Of a stretch of DNA of 32,899 bases, positions 8,099 to 18,049 are shown one piece after another (within the stretch, counting starts at the first letter, position 1; every line of letters begins with the position of its first letter). The position numbers and the translations under genes are program-made. The stretch comes from Acidobacteriota bacterium (GTDB lineage Bacteria > Acidobacteriota > Terriglobia > Bryobacterales > Bryobacteraceae): positions 1 to 32,899 of the forward strand of contig JANXXI010000034.1 in the NCBI GenBank assembly GCA_025350695.1, in the 5' to 3' direction. A model generated the notes under the pieces. It did no database searches. It was not told where the DNA came from and saw nothing but the letters and a program-made list of their open reading frames with translations.

Positions 8099-11000
8099 AT
8101 GAAATATCTGGTCCCAACGTTTCTGATCGTATGGTGTGTTCCGAACCTTGTACACGCCCAGGCTGTAGCCAATGCCACTATTCACGGTGACGTAGTGACT
8201 TAAGTGGAGCCGCGATCCCAAATGCCCGCATCAAGGCGACACGGACAGCCACTGGCCAGGTTACCAACGCAGTCAGCGGCAGCGATGGTGCGTACGTCCT
8301 GCTGAACCTTTCCGTTGGCCCCTACAAGATGGAAGTTAGCGCCCCTTCGTTCAGCACAAATGTGCATTCCGGCCTTGTGCTTCAGGTTGGCAACAACATC
8401 CAAATCAACGTCACCCTTCAATTGGGAGCCGTATCACAAGAGGTGCTGGTTTCCGCAGGGGCGGCCATGGTGGAAACGCAGGACACATCGATTTCAGAAG
8501 TGATCGATCAGCGCCGGATTGTGGATCTACCGCTGAACGGAAGGCAGGCCACTGACTTGATTTTGTTGTCCGGTGGCGCCAGTGTGCCGCCCGGAGCCGC
8601 AGGACGTTTCATTACTACGCATGACTATGTCAGTTCCGTGGGAGTTTCCATCGCAGGTGGACAGGAAAACGGCAATAACTACTTGCTGGACGGGGGCGAC
8701 CACAACGATACGCATTCCAACGTGAACTTACCCTTTCCATTCCCGGACGCACTGCAGGAGTTCAGTGTTCAAACCAATGGAGTGTCCGCACGCTACGGAA
8801 TTCATCCGTATGCGGTGGTAAATGCCGTAACCAAATCGGGCACTAACCAGATCCATGGCGGCGTGTTTGAGTTTATAAGAAATGGCGCCTTCAATGCCCG
8901 CAACTACTTTGCCCCAACGCAGGACTCGCTACGGCGCAACCAATTCGGAGGAACCGCGGGTGGTCCGATTTTGAAGGATCGCCTATTCCTGTTCAATGGA
9001 TTCCAGGCAACGCGTACACGAACCGCACCGCCGCAATCCGTCAGCTTTGTACCCACGGCGGCAATGCTCGCAGGCGACTTTGGCACCGTTGAATCGGCCG
9101 CCTGCCAATCGAGCGGAAAGCCCGTTACACTGATCGACCCTTCCAACAATCAGGCATTTCCTGGAAACAAGATTCCCACGACGCGTTTCAGCGCACCGGC
9201 CGCGGGGCTAGCGAAACTGATTCCTTCGCCATCCGATCCATGCGGCAAGTTCACTTATGCGATTCCTAACCCCAATAACGAAAACCAATATGTGGGCCGC
9301 GTGGACTGGATTCAAAGCAGCAAGAACACAGTGTATGGCCGCTTCTTTGTGGCCGACTATGACAATCCCGTAATTTACACCGATAATATTCTGACAACGC
9401 AGTGATCGGGTCTGGAAGAACGGGCAACCTCGATTGTACTTGCCGATCAGTACAGCACGCCGGGCTTCGTTAATGCTTTTCACGCCACCTATTCGCGGCT
9501 GATCAACAATCGCGCCACTTCGCCGGACATGCCTAACATTGTTTCCTTAGGCTCAAACATGTTCAATGCCTATCCCCACTTCATTGATCTGACGGTTTCC
9601 AATAGGTTTGTGGTGGGCGGTGGATCAAACGCTCCGGCCACCTTTGTGCGAAACACATTCCAATACGCCGATGATATGGATCTGATCCGCGGCCGCCATC
9701 ATATTATGTTTGGCGCAGAAATGCTGGCCATGCAAATGGACGAGGTGAACATCGGAATCGCCAACGGGCAATGGACATTTAACGGATCTCTGACGGGCGA
9801 CGCCAATGCGGACTTTCTGATTGGCCGGCCGAACCTTCTTTCAGTAGGAAGCCCGGTTGTGGTGGGGTTGCGCCAGCGATACTACGGCGCCTATGTGCAG
9901 GATGATGTGCGCGTCTCGAAGAAGCTGAACGTGCACGTGGGAGTACGCTGGGAACCATCGCTGCCGGGTCACGATGAGTTTGGCCGTGGCTCGCATTTTT
10001 CTTTGCCAGCTTTCATTGCAGGACAGCATTCCGCGGTTTACTCGAATGCTCCGGCCGGGATCTTCTTCAACGGAGACGCCGGCATTCCGAAATCGTTTGC
10101 GGGCAGCAGTTGGAGCGGCTTCGCACCGCGCGTGGGATTGGCGTATGATCCTTCTGGCAAAGGAACACAAAGCATCCGCGCCTCTTATGGAATCTACTAC
10201 GAAACGCCGAAGACGTTTACAGAGAGAGACTTGGCGGCGTCGGCTCCGTGGGGCAATTCCATTGCGTTAACAGCTCCCGCTGGAGGATTGTCGAATCCAT
10301 TCCAAGGTTATCCCGGAGGGAATCCATATCCGGCTCCGTATCCGCCAGCGGCCAACGCTGCATTTCCTACCTCTGGCTCATACATCAATTTTCCGCTCGA
10401 CCTGCATCATATGTCTCACCAGCAATGGAACCTTAGCTATCAACGGCAGTTGGCGGGCAATTGGATGGTTTCAGTAGCTTACTTAGGCAGCAAGGCGACG
10501 CACTTGCGCGCATCCAGGGAACAGAACCCCGCAATGTATATTCCAGGCGCGTCGACTGTAGCCAATACACAGCAGCGGCGTTTGCTCAGCCAACTCAATC
10601 CCGCACAGGGCGCCTTTTATTCGAAGATCACGCTGGCCGATGATGGTCTGAACAGTAACTATAACGGGCTTCGCATTTCTGCACAGCACCGGTTCAGTCA
10701 TCACTTCACGGTGCTTTCCGTCTACACATGGTCCCATTGCACGCAAAATGCCGAGACCTATGGCAACCGCAATGGCCTGGGCGGCGCCAGTTATCAAAAC
10801 CCATATAACCGCAATGGTGACATTGCTCCTTGCGATTTTGACTTACGGCAGAACTCGGCGACGTCATTGGTCTACGAAGTTCCACGATTTACGAACCGCG
10901 CGGTGGACCAGTTCCTGAGCCATTGGCAATTGGGGAGCCTGTTCACCAGGCACACAGGTTTCCCGTTTACGCCGACTACTGGTGTTGACAATTCCTTGAC

Positions 11001-11352
11001 CGGGCTGGGACAGGACCGCCCGAACGTGTTGGGGAATCCGTACGTGCGAAATGCAAATTCTTTGGTCTGGGTGGATCCTGCCATGCTGGTTCCGAATGCG
11101 TTGGGGACGTTCGGGAACGCTGGATTCAATTCCCTGATTGGACCTTCCTTTGTGAATCTAGACGCCAATCTATCGCGTTATTTCCAGATTCGAGAGCGTC
11201 AGAGGTTTGAATTGCGTTTTGAGTTTTTCAATTTGTTCAATCATACAAATTACAACCTGCCGGTAACGTCGCGAAGTTCCTCGGCTTTTGGAAAAATACA
11301 GAGTTCCGGCGATCCTCGCATTTTGCAGTTTGCAGCCAAGTTTACTTTCTAG
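8099..11352 (+). pseudogene. Oar-like TonB-dependent receptor, disrupted by a frameshift and an in-frame stop
   Basis: ATG 8099 follows AAGGAG (8087-8092) with 6 nt spacing and begins a normal signal peptide (MKYLVPTFLIVWCVPNLVHA). After 34 codons the frame hits TAA at 8201-8203. The sequence then continues in the next frame from 8203 as SGAAIPNARIKATRTATG, the rest of the carboxypeptidase-regulatory-like domain. The Asp-Pro expected between VT and SGA is missing, consistent with a net 4-nt deletion. The plug (IVDLPLNGRQATDL, FGGTAGGPILKDRLF) and barrel are intact until TGA 9403-9405. After that stop the same frame continues (SGLEERATSIVLADQYS) to the terminal AAKFTF at 11352. CGA to TGA would explain the stop. 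Without these two lesions it would be a receptor of about 1085 residues. No convincing promoter is seen before it. Recent inactivation, or sequencing error, are both possible. Confidence 0.88.
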
Positions 11353-11412
11353 CCGGAGTAATCACTTGATGGCTTTGACCCTGCTTTGGGAGTGTTATTA
11401 AGGCTCGCGGCA

Positions 11413-11440
11413 ACGGGGCTAAAGCCGGCTGAAGCCCCGT
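11413..11440. repeat. REP-like hairpin between the pseudogene and receptor 2
   Basis: ACGGGGCT (11413-11420) and AGCCCCGT (11433-11440) are perfect inverted 8-bp arms. The 12-nt loop contains the palindrome AGCCGGCT (11423-11430). GGGGCTAAAGCC-type sequences are common dispersed intergenic repeats in acidobacterial genomes (recollection, not searched). There is no T-run after it, so it is not a canonical terminator, although it could block transcription or protect the 3' end of the upstream RNA. Confidence 0.55.
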
Positions 11441-11507
11441 GCAAACTAAAGTACACCGGTACGCGACAGTCAACTTGCAAAAAAGTGCTCTCCTTTTTCG
11501 TGTCCTA

Positions 11508-11539
11508 TTGTATACTAAATGGTATCCTACTCTGTATAC
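11508..11539. promoter_or_regulatory. Operator-like element, copy B (three phased half-sites) and receptor 2 promoter region
   Basis: Three 8-mers lie at an exact 12 bp period: TTGTATAC (11508-11515), TGGTATCC (11520-11527) and CTGTATAC (11532-11539). TATACT (11511-11516) is a good -10 for receptor 2 and would give a leader of about 50 nt, like those of receptors 1 and 3. No convincing -35 is seen 16-18 bp upstream, so activation or a weak promoter is possible. The array ends 37 bp before ATG 11577. Confidence 0.6.
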
Positions 11540-11576
11540 CATCGAACGTGTCTACTTGCCGCTATTTGGGGGACTG

Positions 11577-14500
11577 ATGAAAAACCTAGCTGTTCATCCT
11601 TTCTTGTTCGCATTCGCCCTGGCCTTTGTAGCCCTACCGGCGTTCACTCAAAACACAACCACCGGGCAAATTCGGGGAATCATTACGGATCCAAGCGGCG
11701 CTGGAGTTCCTAGCGCTGAGATTGCCGCCAAGGATAGTTCAACCGGCATTACTCGCTCTGTCCGTTCCAACACTTCCGGCGACTTCACGCTGCTGGACCT
11801 GCAATCGGGTAAGTATCAGTTAACGGTGACCATCGCTGGCTTTGAGAAAGCGATTGTGGAAAACGTGATTGTTGACACAGGACGTGTTACCAATCAACCT
11901 GTACAGCTTGTGATTGGATCGGTATCGAACACGGTTGAGATCAGCGGCGCGACTCCGGTACTGGAAACGTCGTCGAGCCAAGTGGCCACAACAATCAAGA
12001 ACGACTTTATTCAGGACCTGCCGTTGAGCGGGCGCGACACTCTTCCGTTTGCCACGCTGATGGCCGGCAATCAGTCGATCGGCAACAGTGATAACGGCCG
12101 TTCGGGTACTTTCAATGGCCTTCCCAACGCCTCGATGAACATCTCGCTGGATGGCATGAACAACAACTCGCAGCGATTCAAGAGCGGCGGCACGAGCTTC
12201 TTCCAGTTTGCGCCGACGCGGCTGGATGCCATTGAAGAAGTGACCGTGGCCACCACTGGCAATGGCGCTGATGCGGCCGGCGATGGGGCCATGCAGATCA
12301 AACTGGTCACCCGGCGCGGAACGGATGTGTACCACGGGAAAGCGTTCGAGCAAATGCGCAATGAGGCGCTTAACGCAAATAGTTTTTTCAACAATATACA
12401 GGGTCTTCCCCGAACAAAAATCCGGCAGAACGACTTCGGCGGGAATTTTGGAGGCCGGCTTGTACCCTGGGTTCCTTACTTGCGAAACCGGCTGTTCTTT
12501 TTTGTGAACTTCGAGGCCACTCCAATCCCGCAGAGTCAGATATCCACGGCAACCATGTTGACGCCGCAGGCCGCGGCTGGCAATTATCAGTACGTTGGAA
12601 CCGACAATCAAGTCCACACACTGAACCTGTTGCAATTCGCCGCAGGAGGAGGCTTCTCAGGAACGCCCAACCCAATCGTCCAGGGAGTGCTGAACAGCAT
12701 TGGGGCGACGGCAACCAAGGGTGTGGTGATACCAAGCTCAAACCTCTATCAGCAGACCTTGAACTGGAATCAGCCGCTGACCAACAAAACCTACTATCCG
12801 ACGACGCGCGTTGATTATCAGATCAGCCCCAACGTGGCCTGGCATGGAGTCTGGAATCTTCGTTACAACACGATCACCGGCGTGCCGCAATACCCGGGAC
12901 TCGACTTTCTCGGCGGCTCGTATAAGATTAGTGCCTACATCGCCTCGAACACCGTCGACTGGACCATCAAACCAAATCTGCTCAACTCGTTCACTTTCGG
13001 AGTTCAGAGCAACGGTGAGTTTTTCTATAAGGGTACGGGCGTTGATAACTGGAAAGCGTACAACAATACTTATTACAACCTTGGTTTAGGCGTAACGCCG
13101 CTGATTCCGAACCAGACACCGTTCATCAGGAACAACCCCGTGTTCCAGGTGTCGGATAATTTGAGTTGGCTAAAGGGCCGCCACACTCTTTCATTTGGCG
13201 GCAGTTGGCTGCATACCAGTTTTTGGGAAGAGACGTGGAACGCCCCTGGAGGCGGTGGAGTGCTGACCGAAACGCTTGGGGTTGACGCCAGCGACCCGAT
13301 CAATGCATTGTTTACCCAGGCGAGGATCAACGCGGCGCCAAGCCAGGCCATTCGCGCAACCGACGTGGCTAGCGCGGCGCAACTCTACGCCACACTGACG
13401 GGCCGCATTAGCTCCATCAATGGCGGACTCAACGTGGACGAAGTTTCGCACGCCTACACTCCGTACGCACCGATTGTCCAGCGCTTTGACGAGACCTACG
13501 GTGGCATTTTTGTACAAGATACTTTCCGCGTCAACTCGCGCTTCACCCTAAACTATGGCTTGCGCTGGAACTTCTCGAGTCCCATCAAGAACAGCAACAA
13601 CATCGACTTTGCACCCAACTTCGCCAACTTTCTTGGACCATCCACGAATTGGTTCCAACCCGGAACTTTAAACGGCGTGCAGAATCCGGTATTCACCCAG
13701 ACCTCGAACACTTACGGTTCGAATTTCAAGCAGCCAGCTCCCAACTTGGGCATAGTTTGGAACCCGAAATACGACAATGGCATTGCAGGAAAACTCTTGA
13801 GCAACAAAACCGTGTTTCGCGCCAGCTATGCTGTAAATTTCTATGAGGAAGGATTAAACGCCATCTCAAACGTGATGTCGGCCAACCCCGGCGCCACCGC
13901 GTCCATCAGTCTGCTTCCCGGCCAGCCCGGATTTGCAGCTGGCGCGCTAACCGCCGGCGGAATAATTCCATCGTTAAGCACTTTTCCAACTGCCTTCAAC
14001 TCCACGTTGAACCAATCTTTGTTCACCTTCAACCGCAGTGCGGCCACTACGAACCCGAACTTGCGCATTCCTTACGTGCAGAATTGGACTCTTGGGATAC
14101 AGAGGCAAATTGCAAATGGGCTTGTGATTGAGGCTCGATACGTGGGCAACAAATCCACTCACGTGTGGCATTATTCCAACGTCCAGGAAACCAATATTTT
14201 TGAAAACGGATTCCTGCAGGAATTCAAGATTGCTCAGGGCAATCTCACAGTCAATCAAGCCAACGGAAAGGGCGCTTCCTTTGCAAATAACGGGTTGCCT
14301 GGTCAAGCGGCATTGCCTATTCTTGAAACCGCGTTTGGAGCCCGTGGGGCACAGCCAGCGTTGCCTGCGACGTTCACCAATGGGACGTTTGTTACTTACC
14401 TGCAGCAAGGGCAGGCGGGTGCATTCGCCAATAGTCTGGCGACGAACATCAATTACATATGCAGAATGGTTGGGAGCACCTTCAGCCCGTGCGCCACCAA

Positions 14501-15377
14501 CGGCTATAACGTTGCCGGATCCTATCCCATTAACTTCTTCCGGGTGAATCCATACGTCAATAACCTTAACTATCAGGACAGTAACGGCAACACGAATTAC
14601 AACGGCCTTCAGTTGGAAGTTCGCAAAGTGATCAGTCACGGACTTGCTTTCCAGGCTAATTACACGTGGAGCCACACGCTTGGGAACATCTTCAATGCCA
14701 GCGATCAAACCGGCACATCCCAAATCCGTACGTTGCGAAATGGCAAGCTGGATTATGGCCCGACTCCGTTCGACCTGCGGCAGGTTTTTCAGAGCTTTTG
14801 GAGTTATTCGCTTCCAGTCGGCAAGGGGAAGCTTGTCAATCTTTCCAATCCGGTTGTTGATCGCATCGCCGGAGGATGGGTGCTATCGGGTGTTCACCGG
14901 CTTACCAGTGGACGGGTATTCCAGCTAACCAACGGTGCTGGAAACCGCCAGACCGTGAACAATCTCACTGATTCCGGAATCGTACTCAATGGACTGACGG
15001 TTGCCCAACTGCAAAGTAAATTCGCGCGATTCAGCAGCGGCCCAAACAAGAATCTGATTGAAACTTCCGGCGATCTGATTGGCCCTGATGGACGCGCCAA
15101 TCCGCAATTTCTAGTTTCCCCAACCACTCCTGGGGTGTTTGGATCGTTCGTCTACCTGTATGGACCGAAGATTCTCGTCAACGATCTAGCCGTTACCAAG
15201 GAAGTGAGAATAAGGGAACGGGCACGGTTCGGTTTCCAGGTGGAGGCGCTGAATGTGTTCAACCATCCTGTGTTCGCCATCGCCAATGCTAATATTCAGG
15301 CAACGACGTTCGGCCAAACTACTACGGCAGCGGTCAGTCCACGCAACATTCAATTGCGAGCATACTTTCAGTTTTGA
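11577..15377 (+). CDS. Oar-like TonB-dependent outer-membrane receptor (receptor 2)
   Basis: 1266 residues from ATG 11577, with GGGGG 6-7 nt upstream and a clean signal peptide (about 1-25, ending LPAFTQ). A more upstream in-frame start at 11439 would read through the operator array and is rejected. A carboxypeptidase-regulatory-like domain (about 27-110, GIITDPSGAGVPSAE) is followed by a plug with IQDLPLSGRDTLPF, and a barrel ending RAYFQF. It is a clear paralogue of receptor 3: shared blocks include ENGFLQEF, NQANGKG, and a conserved pair of cysteines in the CRMVGSTFSPC loop. Role: TonB-dependent import; ligand unknown. It has no downstream partner on its strand; the gene after it is convergent and overlaps by 10 bp. 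It is probably a single-gene transcription unit. Confidence 0.92.
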   Translation: MKNLAVHPFLFAFALAFVALPAFTQNTTTGQIRGIITDPSGAGVPSAEIAAKDSSTGITRSVRSNTSGDFTLLDLQSGKYQLTVTIAGFEKAIVENVIVDTGRVTNQPVQLVIGSVSNTVEISGATPVLETSSSQVATTIKNDFIQDLPLSGRDTLPFATLMAGNQSIGNSDNGRSGTFNGLPNASMNISLDGMNNNSQRFKSGGTSFFQFAPTRLDAIEEVTVATTGNGADAAGDGAMQIKLVTRRGTDVYHGKAFEQMRNEALNANSFFNNIQGLPRTKIRQNDFGGNFGGRLVPWVPYLRNRLFFFVNFEATPIPQSQISTATMLTPQAAAGNYQYVGTDNQVHTLNLLQFAAGGGFSGTPNPIVQGVLNSIGATATKGVVIPSSNLYQQTLNWNQPLTNKTYYPTTRVDYQISPNVAWHGVWNLRYNTITGVPQYPGLDFLGGSYKISAYIASNTVDWTIKPNLLNSFTFGVQSNGEFFYKGTGVDNWKAYNNTYYNLGLGVTPLIPNQTPFIRNNPVFQVSDNLSWLKGRHTLSFGGSWLHTSFWEETWNAPGGGGVLTETLGVDASDPINALFTQARINAAPSQAIRATDVASAAQLYATLTGRISSINGGLNVDEVSHAYTPYAPIVQRFDETYGGIFVQDTFRVNSRFTLNYGLRWNFSSPIKNSNNIDFAPNFANFLGPSTNWFQPGTLNGVQNPVFTQTSNTYGSNFKQPAPNLGIVWNPKYDNGIAGKLLSNKTVFRASYAVNFYEEGLNAISNVMSANPGATASISLLPGQPGFAAGALTAGGIIPSLSTFPTAFNSTLNQSLFTFNRSAATTNPNLRIPYVQNWTLGIQRQIANGLVIEARYVGNKSTHVWHYSNVQETNIFENGFLQEFKIAQGNLTVNQANGKGASFANNGLPGQAALPILETAFGARGAQPALPATFTNGTFVTYLQQGQAGAFANSLATNINYICRMVGSTFSPCATNGYNVAGSYPINFFRVNPYVNNLNYQDSNGNTNYNGLQLEVRKVISHGLAFQANYTWSHTLGNIFNASDQTGTSQIRTLRNGKLDYGPTPFDLRQVFQSFWSYSLPVGKGKLVNLSNPVVDRIAGGWVLSGVHRLTSGRVFQLTNGAGNRQTVNNLTDSGIVLNGLTVAQLQSKFARFSSGPNKNLIETSGDLIGPDGRANPQFLVSPTTPGVFGSFVYLYGPKILVNDLAVTKEVRIRERARFGFQVEALNVFNHPVFAIANANIQATTFGQTTTAAVSPRNIQLRAYFQF

Positions 15378-18031
15378 GAATCGGCGCCGGGCCTGCGGCG
15401 TTGGGGCGGATTATCTGCCGGGGCGCGTGAAACAACGCGAGCGGGCTGAGTGCCAACCGCCATTCCGCCCGTCTGCAGGGTGATTGTGTATTCACCCACG
15501 GGCATTGGGGAACCTCCGTCATTGTCCAAGAACCAGTAAGACCAGTTCAAGCCGGCTTTGGCCGTCCATTGCAATTTGCGAACAGCCTTACCCGCGGCGT
15601 CAATGATAATTAATGATGGCTGTTCAGTGGGCACGATCTTGAAATATGTGACTATCCTCATACCGTTAGGTTCGTTCGGCGTCGTTAGATTGCGGTCACC
15701 ATGGAGCCGGTAATTGCCCCAAGCCACTTCCCTGCGTTCAGCAAATGGTTGGATTTCGAATAGGTGCGCGGCCTTCTCGCCAAGCTGGGCAAGCTCACGT
15801 AGCGCCGCAATGTTGCTTACCCACAAACCGCGTCCAAATGTGCCCAGTACAAGGTCGCTTTCGCGGGAATGGATGGTAAGGTCGGTAACCGGGGCGGGAG
15901 ATAGGTTGGCTTTGATTCGTTCCCAATGCGATCCGGAGTCGATGGAGGTGAAGAGTCCGGCATCCGTACCGAGGAAAAGCAGATTCGGCAAGCGCACATC
16001 TTCTGCGATCACGTTTGCGGCGCCAGTTGGAAGGCCGGCCGTGATGTTGGTCCAAGTCGCGCCAAAGTCAGTTGTGCGGTAGACGAATGCTCGAAAATCG
16101 TCTTGGCGTCGGCGGTTCTTGGTGACGTAGGCGACGCCTTCTTTGAAGCGCGATGGAAACACTCGAGTCACCCATGCGTCGACCGGTGCGCCCGCCGCGG
16201 CAAGCGGCAAAGTACGATCTAACCAATTGACGCCATTGTCGGGAGTTACTTGCACCTTGCCATCGTCTGTACCTATCCAGATCACGCCAGCCTTGGCCGG
16301 CGACTCGGCTAACGTGACGATCGTACAATGCTGAATGGCGGTTCCCGGTCCGGAGATTTTTGCGGGATCGCTGGTCGTCAGATCGGGGCTGATCACATCC
16401 CAATGATCACCACGGTCTTTAGATCGGAACACTACGTTTGCGCCAAAGTACACTACTTTGCTGTCGTGAGGAGAGAGCCTTAGCGGAGCAACCCAATTGA
16501 CGCGAGGGGCAGGCTGGCCTTGCACTCGCGCGGGCGTGATAACGGTGCGTGTGCGGTCGATCAAATCAATGCGGACTGGCGTGCCAAACTCCTGATCGTT
16601 GTACTCATACCGGCCGTTTGGGTCGGGCTCGTTATACATGCCATCTCCAATTCCTACGGTTTTCCAGTCCTCAATCCCCAACGAGCCTGATGGCCCGTTT
16701 GAAGGTCCCATCCAGGACTCGTGGTCCTGCAGGCCAGCAAAAATACGGTATGGCGATTCATTGTCCACGCCGAGCGAGTAGACTTCCCCGAGTGGAAGAT
16801 TCATTAAGTGATCGCAGGTTTTTCCGCCATCGTGAGAAACGAACACGCCGCCGTCAGAGCCGGCTATCATGCGGCTTGAATCCTTCGGGTCAATCCACAG
16901 AACGCGGAAGTCGCCGAAGGCGCGGCGAAATGGGCGGGGAGCATTGAAGGCTCCAGGACCGGCAGCCAGCCCTTCCCACGTTGTACCGCTATCCCCTGAA
17001 CTGATCAGGTTCGAACCGGTAATAAAGATGCGGTCCGGGTTGTCCGGGGCAACGCGAATCTGGTTGAACGCGTAGCCTGACTTGCGGCTTAAGTCGTCGT
17101 TGGCCTTACTGGTCTTGCGCCAACTGGATCCGCCATCATCGCTGCGGTATACCCCGCCGCCAACCGACGCATTACCACCACCAGTATTGCCGGGCTTTTG
17201 ATTGAAATCTTCAACGATTGCATAGATGGTATCCGGATGACTGCGCGCAATGTCCAATCCAATTCGCCCAATTTGCCCGGCCGGTAAGCCTTGCTCTAAA
17301 TGCTTCCAGGATATTCCACCATCAACCGATTTATAAATGCCGCTTCCCGCACCACCGTCGCGCAGCCGCCATGGCATGCGCTGCGCATCATACATGGCGG
17401 CGTACACGATTTCCGGATTGCGAGGATCCCTCACAAGATCAACCGCACCCGTCGTATCGTTGAAGTACAGAGTTCGAACCCAATTGGCGCCTCCGTCGGT
17501 AGTCTTGAAAACACCGCGCGCCTGACTGGGCGAATACAGTGGGCCAAGGGCCGCGACCAGAAGGGCGTTTGGATTAGTTGGATGAATGGCAATACGCGCA
17601 ATGTGTTGCGTATCCTCGAGGCCCATGTGCTTCCAGGTCTTGGCTCCATCCGCCGACCGATAGATGCCGTCGCCATGGTACGCGCTGCGCGTAGCCGATG
17701 CGTCGCCTGAGCCGAGCCATACAATTTCCGCGTTCGAGGGAGCAACTGCCAATGCACCGGTAGACGCTACGCCAATCGAATCGCTCACTGGTTCAAAAGT
17801 TGTTCCGGCATTTGTGGACTTCCACACGCCGCCGGTGCGCGCGCCGGCATATAGAACTTTTTCGTGTGCCTCGGCCGGGGAATCGGGAATGGCAATGTCC
17901 GAAATCCAACCTCCGGCGCGAAACGGTCCAAGATTGCGAAATTCCAGCGAATCAAGCAGTTCCTTAAACTGGCCCTGCGCCGCCGACATCGCCACGATGA
18001 AAAGCGCTGTAGATCTTATTAAGTTATTCAA
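15368..18031 (-). CDS. Secreted multi-Asp-box (BNR/VPS10-like) beta-propeller protein
   Basis: 887 residues. The start is TTG at 18031 with AAGGGAG 7 nt upstream, followed by a Sec signal peptide (NNLIRSTALFIVAMSAAQG). At least ten Asp-box-like repeats (S/T-x-D-x-G-x-x-W) are spread along the chain, for example KSTNAGTTF, RSADGAKTW, KTTDGGANW, KSVDGGISW, RSDDGGSSW, VSHDGGKTC, RSKDRGDHW, TPDNGVNW, RTTDFGATW and TSIDSGSHW. This indicates one or two large beta-propellers of the sortilin/VPS10 or xyloglucanase-like fold, and a beta-sandwich-like tail after about 790. Proteins of this type are often annotated as glycosyl hydrolases, but the Asp box is structural, so catalysis is not shown. It follows the DUF1680 gene by 18 bp (operon). 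Its 3' end overlaps that of receptor 2 by 10 bp. Confidence 0.85.
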   Translation of the reverse strand: MNNLIRSTALFIVAMSAAQGQFKELLDSLEFRNLGPFRAGGWISDIAIPDSPAEAHEKVLYAGARTGGVWKSTNAGTTFEPVSDSIGVASTGALAVAPSNAEIVWLGSGDASATRSAYHGDGIYRSADGAKTWKHMGLEDTQHIARIAIHPTNPNALLVAALGPLYSPSQARGVFKTTDGGANWVRTLYFNDTTGAVDLVRDPRNPEIVYAAMYDAQRMPWRLRDGGAGSGIYKSVDGGISWKHLEQGLPAGQIGRIGLDIARSHPDTIYAIVEDFNQKPGNTGGGNASVGGGVYRSDDGGSSWRKTSKANDDLSRKSGYAFNQIRVAPDNPDRIFITGSNLISSGDSGTTWEGLAAGPGAFNAPRPFRRAFGDFRVLWIDPKDSSRMIAGSDGGVFVSHDGGKTCDHLMNLPLGEVYSLGVDNESPYRIFAGLQDHESWMGPSNGPSGSLGIEDWKTVGIGDGMYNEPDPNGRYEYNDQEFGTPVRIDLIDRTRTVITPARVQGQPAPRVNWVAPLRLSPHDSKVVYFGANVVFRSKDRGDHWDVISPDLTTSDPAKISGPGTAIQHCTIVTLAESPAKAGVIWIGTDDGKVQVTPDNGVNWLDRTLPLAAAGAPVDAWVTRVFPSRFKEGVAYVTKNRRRQDDFRAFVYRTTDFGATWTNITAGLPTGAANVIAEDVRLPNLLFLGTDAGLFTSIDSGSHWERIKANLSPAPVTDLTIHSRESDLVLGTFGRGLWVSNIAALRELAQLGEKAAHLFEIQPFAERREVAWGNYRLHGDRNLTTPNEPNGMRIVTYFKIVPTEQPSLIIIDAAGKAVRKLQWTAKAGLNWSYWFLDNDGGSPMPVGEYTITLQTGGMAVGTQPARVVSRAPADNPPQRRRPGADSQN

Positions 18032-18049
18032 GTCACTCCCTTGGAATTC

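Noticed and set aside
8195-8205. Programmed frameshifting in the fourth receptor
   Set aside because: No slippery heptamer is present, two expected residues are missing at the site, and a second in-frame stop occurs at 9403, so decay is the simpler explanation.
11413-11440. Rho-independent terminator
   Set aside because: The GC-rich hairpin is real, but no T-run follows on either strand; it fits a dispersed intergenic repeat better.
11820-12635. 271-codon minus-strand open frame, and similar ones at 13974-14723 and 28951-29568
   Set aside because: They are antisense to well-supported receptor and S9 peptidase genes and show no family features.
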